From the NCBI GenBank assembly GCA_017481395.1, contig JAFUPE010000056.1, positions 1-19,988 of the forward strand: DNA of 19,988 nucleotides, given 5' to 3'. The notes beneath the pieces were generated by a model. That model searched no databases and was not told the DNA's origin. It saw nothing but the letters and a program-made list of their open reading frames with translations. Shown one piece after another: positions 14,628 to 19,988 of the stretch (the first letter of the stretch is position 1; each line of letters begins with the position of its first letter). Position numbers and translations under genes: made by a program. The DNA comes from Ruminococcus sp. (GTDB lineage: Bacteria; Bacillota_A; Clostridia; Oscillospirales; Acutalibacteraceae).

Positions 14628-15656
14628 ATGAATATGAATTTTATCCGCAAGCTGCCTATTCCTAAGGATGTTAAGGAGCAGTTTCCTCTTTCCGAGGATT
14701 TGGCAAAAATCAAGGCGGACAGAGACGAGGAAATAGCAAAGATTTTTACAGGTGAAAGTAATAAGTTTTTGCTTATAATCGGTCCCTGCTCAGCAGACCG
14801 TGAGGATGCAGTTTTAGAGTATATAGGAAGGCTCAGAGGCTTGCAGGAAAAGGTAAAGGACAAAATCCTTATTATCCCTCGTATTTACACGGGCAAGCCT
14901 CGTACAACAGGCGCAGGATATAAGGGGCTTTTGCATCAGCCCGACCCAAATGAAAAGCCTGACCTTTTTAAGGGTATTGTTGCAATCCGCGAGCTTCATA
15001 TGAGAGCACTGAAGGAAACAGGCTTTACCTGTGCCGATGAAATGCTTTACCCCGAAAATCACCGTTACCTTTCCGATATTATTGCTTACGTTGCCGTTGG
15101 TGCAAGAAGTGTTGAAAATCAGCAGCACCGCCTGACAGCAAGCGGCTTAAAGGTGCCTGTTGGTATGAAAAATCCCACCTCAGGCGACCTTACTGTTATG
15201 ATGAACTCTATTACTGCCGCACAGAGCAAGCATACCTTTATTTATCGTGGTTGGGAAGCCGAAAGTCAGGGCAACCCCTTGGCCCATGCGATTTTAAGAG
15301 GTTACGTGAATAAGCATGGCCAGTGTCAGCCTAATTATCACTACGAGGATTTGATTTTGACTCATGAAATGTATGTAAAGCATGGGCTCAAAAATCCTGC
15401 AGTTATTGTAGATACAAACCACTCTAACTCTAACAAGCAGTATTTAGAGCAAATCAGAATTGCTAAAGAGGTGCTTTACAGTTGTCGTCATAATGTTGAC
15501 ATAGGAAAAATGGTTAAGGGTTTGATGATTGAAAGCTACCTTGAAGACGGCACCCAGAAAATCGGTGACTGCGTTTACGGCAAATCTATTACCGACCCTT
15601 GTCTCGGATGGGAAAAGACCGAGCGTTTGGTTCTTGATATGGCAGAGTATTTATAA
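14628..15656 (+). CDS. aroF: 3-deoxy-7-phosphoheptulonate (DAHP) synthase, AroG/AroF type
   Basis: The product has 342 aa. It condenses PEP and erythrose-4-phosphate, the entry step of the pathway. It belongs to the type I-alpha (AroG/AroF/AroH) group: GPCSA (52-56, metal ligand C54), PRIYTGKPRTTGAGYKG (84-100, substrate K90), GARSVENQQHR, DTNHSNSNKQ (metal ligand H265) and ITDPCLGW. No fused chorismate mutase or ACT-like regulatory domain is visible. AGGAG lies 12 nt before the ATG, a long spacing, and overlaps the tyrA stop. It is the last gene of the operon and is followed by a strong terminator. The choice among aroF/aroG/aroH names is arbitrary; the activity is not. Confidence 0.95.
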   Translation: MNMNFIRKLPIPKDVKEQFPLSEDLAKIKADRDEEIAKIFTGESNKFLLIIGPCSADREDAVLEYIGRLRGLQEKVKDKILIIPRIYTGKPRTTGAGYKGLLHQPDPNEKPDLFKGIVAIRELHMRALKETGFTCADEMLYPENHRYLSDIIAYVAVGARSVENQQHRLTASGLKVPVGMKNPTSGDLTVMMNSITAAQSKHTFIYRGWEAESQGNPLAHAILRGYVNKHGQCQPNYHYEDLILTHEMYVKHGLKNPAVIVDTNHSNSNKQYLEQIRIAKEVLYSCRHNVDIGKMVKGLMIESYLEDGTQKIGDCVYGKSITDPCLGWEKTERLVLDMAEYL

Positions 15657-15664
15657 TTTAAAGT

Positions 15665-15701
15665 TGCAGAGGAAGCGATTTAGTTTCCTCTGCATTTTTT
15701 T
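15665..15701 (+). terminator. Rho-independent terminator of the aromatic operon
   Basis: TGCAGAGGAA (15665-15674) and TTCCTCTGCA (15685-15694) form a 10-bp stem with a 10-nt loop, followed by seven T. Confidence 0.93.
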
Positions 15702-15727
15702 GCAAATCAAAACTTACAAATTTTCCG

Positions 15728-15756
15728 TTGCATATTTATGTGAATTGTGGTATATT
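15728..15756 (+). promoter_or_regulatory. Promoter of asnB
   Basis: TTGCAT (15728-15733), a 17-bp spacer and TATATT (15751-15756). The leader is about 75 nt and contains a small hairpin AAAGCA-AGCC-TGCTTT (15793-15808). No T-box is visible. Confidence 0.55.
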
Positions 15757-15838
15757 TACACTGAATAAGTTTATTTACCTATATATGGTATAAAAGCAAG
15801 CCTGCTTTGAAAAAATCTTATGGAAAGGATTTGATAAT

Positions 15839-17842
15839 ATGTGCGGAATTTGCGGCTTTACAGGCGAAGTTAAGGACAGAAGCAAAACCATTAAAAGTAT
15901 GACAGAGGTTATTACTCATCGCGGTCCCGACTCTGAGGGCTTTTTTAGCGATGATTATATAGATATGGGTTTTCGTCGTTTAAGCATTATTGACGTTGAT
16001 GAGGGTCATCAGCCAATTTATAACGAGGATAAGACTTTGGTTTTAACCTTTAACGGCGAGATTTATAATTACAGGGATTTACGTGCAGAGCTTATTGATT
16101 TAGGACATGAATTTTATACAGAAACCGATAGCGAGGTTTTAATCCACGCTTTTGAAGAGTGGAAAGAGGATATGCTCATGAAGCTTCGCGGTATGTTTGG
16201 CTTTGCAATTTATAATACCAAAGACAAGTCTATATTCATTGCCCGCGACTTTTTCGGTATTAAGCCTATGCATTACACGATGATAGACGGCGACTTTGTT
16301 TATGCTTCTGAAATCAAGAGCATATTAAAGCACCCTAAGTTTAAGAAGGAGTTTAACGAGAAAGCTTTAGACAGCTACCTTTCTTTCCAGTATGCTGTTC
16401 CTCCCGAAACCTTCTTTAAGGGCGTTTACTGTCTTATGCCCGGTCACTTCCTTTGGTTTAAAAACGGCGAGGTTATGACCGAGAGGTACTTTGAGCCTAC
16501 CTTTAATCCTGATGAAAATATGTCTGAAGAAGACGCAGTAAACAAGATTGACAAGGTTTTCGAAAATTCTGTTAACGCTCACAAAATCGCTGACGTTGAG
16601 GTTGGGTGTTTTCTTTCAAGCGGTGTAGACTCAAGCTATGTTTCAACCTATTTTGCCGACCAAAAGACCTTTACCGTTGGATTTGATTTCGGCGAAAAGT
16701 ATAACGAAATCAGCTGGGCAAGCAGACTTTCTGAGAAAATCGGCGTTGACCATTACACAAAAATTATTACAAGCGAAGAGTTCTGGGGTGCTGTGCCCGA
16801 GGTGCAGTATTTTATGGACCAGCCCTTGGCAGACCCTTCTTGCATAGCTCTTTACTTTGTTTCTCAGCTTGCAAGCAAATATGTTAAGGTTGTGCTTTCG
16901 GGCGAGGGTGCCGACGAGCTTTTCGGCGGTTATCAGGTTTACAGAAGCCCTATGCACAGTAAGCTTTATCAGACCTTGGTGCCTTATCCTATCCGCAAGC
17001 TTCTTTGTAAAATTGCCCTTAAAATGCCCGATATAAAGGGCAGGGATTACATTATCCGTTCTACTCATCCCTTAGAGGAGCGTTTTATCGGCAACGCATA
17101 TATGTACGAGTACGAGGAAAAGAAGGAGCTTTTAAAGGATCCTTCTATTGCTACACGTCCTCAGGAGTACACTAAAAAGTTTTATCATCGTGCCAGAAAA
17201 TATGATGATGTTACCAAGATGCAGTATCTCGACATAAATCTCTGGATGGTTGGTGATATCCTGTTAAAGGCTGACAGAATGAGCATGGCAAATTCCTTAG
17301 AGCTTCGTGTGCCTTTCCTTGACAAAGAAGTGTTTAAGGTTGCTTCTACCATTCCCACAAAGCTCAGAGTTAACAAGCACAACACAAAGTATGCTCTCAG
17401 GCAGAGTGCTATGCGTCATATGCCCGAGGATAGTGCCCAGAAAGAAAAGCTGGGCTTCCCTGTACCAACACGTGTATGGCTTAAGGACGAGAAGTACTAT
17501 AATATTGTTAAAAAGGAGTTCACCTCTCCTACTGCTCAGAAGTTCTTCAATATTGACATTCTTACCCAGTGGCTTGACGACCACTTCGAGGGTAGAAAGG
17601 ATACATCCCGTCAGGTATGGACGATTTACGTTTTCCTTATCTGGTACAAAATGTACTTTGGCGAGGTGGATACTCAGGAAATTACCAACGATGCAGTAGC
17701 AGAGGTTGAAGAAGCCGTTGTTGCTGTTGAGGATACAACCATCAATATTGAGGAAAAAATTAACTCTGACCAGTTTGACGCTTTTTTTGGTATCGCCGAA
17801 GAAAGCTCAGAAGAGTCTGCCAAGGAAGAAAAGGCAGAGTAA
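15839..17842 (+). CDS. asnB: Asparagine synthetase (glutamine-hydrolysing)
   Basis: The product has 667 aa. It makes asparagine from aspartate, glutamine and ATP in the cytoplasm. The N-terminal class II glutaminase domain (about 1-200) begins MCGICGF, exposing Cys2 as the nucleophile, with HRGPDSEG and TFNGEIYNY. The synthetase domain (about 220-600) has the PP-loop at 260-266, reading SSGVDSS instead of the usual SGGLDSS, and LSGEGADELFGGY. The conserved fold ends near residue 606 (WYKMYFG). About 60 further acidic residues follow (EVEEAV, NSDQFDAFFGIAEESSEES), which typical AsnB proteins of about 610-630 aa lack. GAAAGGA precedes the ATG. There is no terminator before ribF, 57 nt downstream, so read-through is possible. 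Confidence 0.95.
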   Translation: MCGICGFTGEVKDRSKTIKSMTEVITHRGPDSEGFFSDDYIDMGFRRLSIIDVDEGHQPIYNEDKTLVLTFNGEIYNYRDLRAELIDLGHEFYTETDSEVLIHAFEEWKEDMLMKLRGMFGFAIYNTKDKSIFIARDFFGIKPMHYTMIDGDFVYASEIKSILKHPKFKKEFNEKALDSYLSFQYAVPPETFFKGVYCLMPGHFLWFKNGEVMTERYFEPTFNPDENMSEEDAVNKIDKVFENSVNAHKIADVEVGCFLSSGVDSSYVSTYFADQKTFTVGFDFGEKYNEISWASRLSEKIGVDHYTKIITSEEFWGAVPEVQYFMDQPLADPSCIALYFVSQLASKYVKVVLSGEGADELFGGYQVYRSPMHSKLYQTLVPYPIRKLLCKIALKMPDIKGRDYIIRSTHPLEERFIGNAYMYEYEEKKELLKDPSIATRPQEYTKKFYHRARKYDDVTKMQYLDINLWMVGDILLKADRMSMANSLELRVPFLDKEVFKVASTIPTKLRVNKHNTKYALRQSAMRHMPEDSAQKEKLGFPVPTRVWLKDEKYYNIVKKEFTSPTAQKFFNIDILTQWLDDHFEGRKDTSRQVWTIYVFLIWYKMYFGEVDTQEITNDAVAEVEEAVVAVEDTTINIEEKINSDQFDAFFGIAEESSEESAKEEKAE

Positions 17843-17899
17843 GAGTATTTAATTAAGGTTTTTTGAAAATGTATCGTAAATGTGTAAAGGAGGTATATA

Positions 17900-18799
17900 A
17901 TGATTCATTTTGACAAAGTTGTGCCGACCACTGTGCCTACTGCTGTGGCGTTAGGCTGTTTTGACGGCGTTCACCTTGCACACCGCAAGGTTATTGAGGG
18001 TGTGCTTAAGTGCCGCGAAGAGGGTTTGACTCCTGCAATGTTTACCTTTGCGGATTACGCTAACAAGGGCGTCTCAAAGCGTATTTATACTCAGGCAGAA
18101 AAGCTTCATGAGCTTGAGAGCTTAGGCATTGAGCTTGTGTATTGTGTGCCTTTCCCCGAGGTATGCCTTATGTCGGCATCTGTATTTGTTTCTGACGTGC
18201 TTAAAGCTAATTTAAATGCCAAAAAAGTTTTTTGCGGCTTTAACTATAAATTCGGCAGAGGCGGCAATGCTGACGTTGCTACTCTTAAGTACCTTTGCGA
18301 TAAAGAGGGTATAGAGGTTATTGTTATTGATGAGGTTACCCTTGACGGCGTAACAGTCTCCTCTACTGAGGTAAGACGTCTTCTTGACGAAGGCGATATT
18401 AAAACAGCCGCAAAAATGCTGAATAAGCCTTTTGCACTTTTCGGTGAGGTTGTTCACGGCAACGCCTTAGGCAGAAAAATGGGCATTCCTACTATAAACG
18501 TAGGCACCGATGCTACAAAGCTTTTGCCTAAATACGGCGTTTATGCCGCAAATGTTTACATAAGCGATAGCACAACGCCTTTGAAAGCTGCCCTTAATAT
18601 CGGCATGAAGCCGACTGTCGGCACAGACGAGCCTACAGTTGAAGCGTTTATTATTGATGAGGCGGGAGATTTTTACGGTAAGCAGGTAAAGGTTGAGCTT
18701 ATGGATTACATCCGTGAAGAAAAGAAGTTTGCAACCTTGCAGGATTTGCAGTACGCTATTGAAAGCGACATTGAAAAAATCAGGAACTTGGTTGATTGA
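17900..18799 (+). CDS. ribF: Bifunctional riboflavin kinase / FAD synthetase
   Basis: The product has 299 aa, typical of RibF. It makes FMN from riboflavin and then FAD. The N-terminal nucleotidyltransferase (about 1-165) has GCFDGVHLAHRKVI (19-32, with the HxxH pair H25/H28), CGFNYKFGRGG and SSTEVRRLL. The C-terminal flavokinase domain (about 175-299) has GRKMGIPTINV from 191, KYGVYA and NIGMKPTV. AAAGGAGGT lies just before the ATG. No FMN riboswitch is seen. FMN supply also matters for chorismate synthase and the flavoprotein at the window start, though ribF is a general housekeeping gene. No terminator follows for more than 330 nt, so its 3' UTR appears to include the hairpin array. Confidence 0.96.
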   Translation: MIHFDKVVPTTVPTAVALGCFDGVHLAHRKVIEGVLKCREEGLTPAMFTFADYANKGVSKRIYTQAEKLHELESLGIELVYCVPFPEVCLMSASVFVSDVLKANLNAKKVFCGFNYKFGRGGNADVATLKYLCDKEGIEVIVIDEVTLDGVTVSSTEVRRLLDEGDIKTAAKMLNKPFALFGEVVHGNALGRKMGIPTINVGTDATKLLPKYGVYAANVYISDSTTPLKAALNIGMKPTVGTDEPTVEAFIIDEAGDFYGKQVKVELMDYIREEKKFATLQDLQYAIESDIEKIRNLVD

Positions 18800-18822
18800 C
18801 GTATACTAGCGAAGCGAATGTA

Positions 18823-19089
18823 ATGAAGTACACACTTTTGTGTGTATGAAATTTGCTCTAAGGCAAATGAAGTATGCTTTTATAGCATATGAAGTATTTA
18901 CTTCATAAATATGTTGGTGGCACGCTGATGCGTGCAATTCTAATGTATTTACTATAAATCGGAGCGAAGCGACCCTTAACATTTGCGTAGCAAATATTTC
19001 ATATTGCTTTGCGATATTTCATCCGCCGTAGGCGGATTTAACCTGACCATAAGGTCAGATTTCACTATGTTTGGCAGACATGCCAAACA
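18823..19089. repeat. Head-to-head array of short hairpins with ATGAART linkers
   Basis: At least ten small inverted repeats stand side by side, each with a different stem. Stems (arms): 18828-18835/18840-18847, 18851-18856/18863-18868, 18872-18878/18884-18890, 18894-18900/18906-18912, 18920-18925/18930-18935, 18947-18951/18955-18959, 18981-18986/18990-18995, 19001-19007/19011-19017, 19021-19027/19031-19037, 19043-19048/19053-19058, 19068-19076/19081-19089. Loops are 3-6 nt. In the left half the linker is ATGAAGT or ATGAAAT at 18823, 18846, 18867 and 18889, a period of 21-23 bp. In the right half it is the reverse complement, ATTTCAT at 18996 and 19016, with variants ATTTAAC at 19036 and ATTTCAC at 19059. 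A 10-bp direct repeat AGCGAAGCGA occurs at 18808-18817 and 18963-18972. The function is unknown. Confidence 0.85.
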
Positions 19090-19136
19090 CTATATATTGT
19101 GGTGCGGTTACAAATTGACACAAGAGGTAAAAAAGC

Positions 19137-19174
19137 CCCCAAACCCAGTTGCATACAGGGTTTGGGGTTTTTTT
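19137..19174 (+). terminator. Rho-independent terminator after ribF and the hairpin array
   Basis: CCCCAAACCC (19137-19146) and GGGTTTGGGG (19158-19167) form a 10-bp stem with an 11-nt loop, followed by seven T. It is the first clear terminator downstream of ribF. The A-run on its left could let it act on the minus strand too. Confidence 0.9.
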
Positions 19175-19230
19175 GCGGTGTTTTTTAATCGTTTTTAATT
19201 CTTATTTATCAATAAACATTAACAAAATTG

Positions 19231-19284
19231 TCACAATATATTGTGGTTTTTCTCTTGACAAACCACAATTTTTTGTGGTATTAT
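19231..19284 (+). promoter_or_regulatory. nrdD promoter with two NrdR boxes
   Basis: Box 1 at 19231-19246 contains CACAATATATTGTG and box 2 at 19263-19278 contains CCACAATTTTTTGTGG; both resemble the NrdR consensus acaCwAtATaTwGtgt. Their centres are 32 bp apart, three helical turns, as in known NrdR-controlled promoters. The -35 TTGACA (19255-19260) lies between them. Box 2 fills most of the 18-bp spacer before the -10 TATTAT (19279-19284). Bound NrdR would block the polymerase. Confidence 0.9.
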
Positions 19285-19332
19285 CTCTTCGGCGTTAAAA
19301 ATAGTAAAGATTTACAGAAAGGATTTTTGATT

Positions 19333-19988
19333 ATGTATCAGGTTATTAAAAGAGACGACTCCGTCGTAGAATTTGACCTTAAAAAAATCGCATCTGCTAT
19401 TCAGCAGGCGTTTGAAGGTATTAATAAAGAATACCACCCCTCAGTTGTAGATTTTCTTGCGTTAAAGGTTACAGCTGATTTCGAGCCTAAAATCGTTGAC
19501 AACAAAATTGCTGTTGAGGATATTCAGGACTCTGTCGAGGATGTATTAATTCAGGCAGGCTATGCAGATGTTGCAAAGGCATACATCGTTTACCGCCGCC
19601 AGAGAGCAAAGGTAAGAAAGATTAAGTCCACAATTCTTGACTACAAGGAAATCGTTGACAACTACGTTAAGATTAACGACTGGCGTGTTAAGGAAAATTC
19701 CACAGTTACATATTCAGTTGGCGGTCTTATTCTTTCTAACTCAGGTGCAATTACAGCTAACTACTGGCTTTCTGAGATTTACGACAAAGAAATTGCCGAC
19801 GCTCACAGAAATGCTGACATTCACATCCACGACCTTTCCATGCTTACAGGTTACTGTGCAGGCTGGTCTTTAAGACAGCTTATCGAGCAGGGCCTTGGCG
19901 GCATTACAGGTAAGGTTACATCTTCTCCTGCAAGCCATCTTGCAACTCTTTGCAATCAGATGGTTAACTTCCTTGGTATTATGCAGAA
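19333..19988 (+). CDS. nrdD: Anaerobic ribonucleoside-triphosphate reductase NrdD (3' partial)
   Basis: The frame opens at ATG 19333, 9 nt after AGAAAGGA, and runs off the window; 218 residues are visible. Residues 1-95 are an ATP-cone allosteric domain (VIKRDDSVVEFDLKKIASAIQQAF, VEDVLIQAGYADVAKAYIVYR). The start of the glycyl-radical catalytic barrel follows (ANYWLSEIYDKEIADAHRNADIHIHDLSMLTGYCAGWSLRQLI). It reduces ribonucleotides to deoxyribonucleotides without oxygen, using formate as reductant in known members, and is activated by the radical-SAM protein NrdG, expected downstream. The C-terminal glycine-radical site is outside the window. The two NrdR boxes upstream support the call. Confidence 0.95.
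   Translation, partial: MYQVIKRDDSVVEFDLKKIASAIQQAFEGINKEYHPSVVDFLALKVTADFEPKIVDNKIAVEDIQDSVEDVLIQAGYADVAKAYIVYRRQRAKVRKIKSTILDYKEIVDNYVKINDWRVKENSTVTYSVGGLILSNSGAITANYWLSEIYDKEIADAHRNADIHIHDLSMLTGYCAGWSLRQLIEQGLGGITGKVTSSPASHLATLCNQMVNFLGIMQ

Noticed and set aside
18823..19089. CRISPR array
   Set aside because: The constant element is only about 7 bp and the variable parts are themselves palindromes; there are no 24-40 bp direct repeats and no cas genes in the window.
18983..19198. 71-codon open frame on the + strand
   Set aside because: It runs through the hairpin array and the terminator, has no ribosome binding site and no recognisable protein features.
19637..19873. 78-codon open frame on the + strand
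   Set aside because: It lies in another frame inside nrdD, which is clearly coding by its ATP-cone and catalytic motifs.

Overview
The window looks like part of a chromosome from an AT-rich, strictly anaerobic gut Clostridium-class bacterium (Oscillospiraceae/Ruminococcus type). The reasons are strong AGGAGG-type ribosome binding sites, sigma-A promoters, a class III (anaerobic) ribonucleotide reductase, a ferredoxin-rich flavoprotein, and a secreted protein joining a dockerin to a CBM26-like starch-binding module, a combination known from starch-degrading Ruminococcus. This placement is inferred from gene content, not from a search.

Layout. 1-1962 is the 3' part of a [2Fe-2S]/GltD-like/[4Fe-4S] oxidoreductase. 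1963-2464 holds terminators, palindromic repeats, a tRNA-Val(GAC) with its promoter, and the lexA control region. lexA (2465-3055) follows, then a secreted multidomain metallophosphoesterase (3153-5921). A roughly 370-nt non-coding stretch with two DnaA-box-like sites separates it from a leftward mntP-tetR pair (6347-7490). A divergent promoter region (7491-7663) then drives a rightward eight-gene aromatic amino acid operon (7664-15656): pheA-aroB-aroC-aroE/aroK-aroQ-aroA-tyrA-DAHP synthase. asnB (15839-17842) and ribF (17900-18799) come next. After ribF there is an array of short hairpins with a constant linker (18823-19089), a terminator, and an NrdR-controlled promoter for nrdD, which runs off the window end.

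How the genes work together. The operon carries every step from erythrose-4-phosphate plus PEP to chorismate, and on to phenylpyruvate and 4-hydroxyphenylpyruvate. Shikimate dehydrogenase and shikimate kinase are fused in one protein. Gene junctions are mostly overlapping or directly abutting, which suggests translational coupling. No tryptophan-branch gene is present here.

The most unusual items are the head-to-head hairpin array behind ribF, the metallophosphoesterase-dockerin-CBM26 protein, the AroE-AroK fusion, and a perfect 19-bp palindrome just downstream of the aromatic operon promoter.
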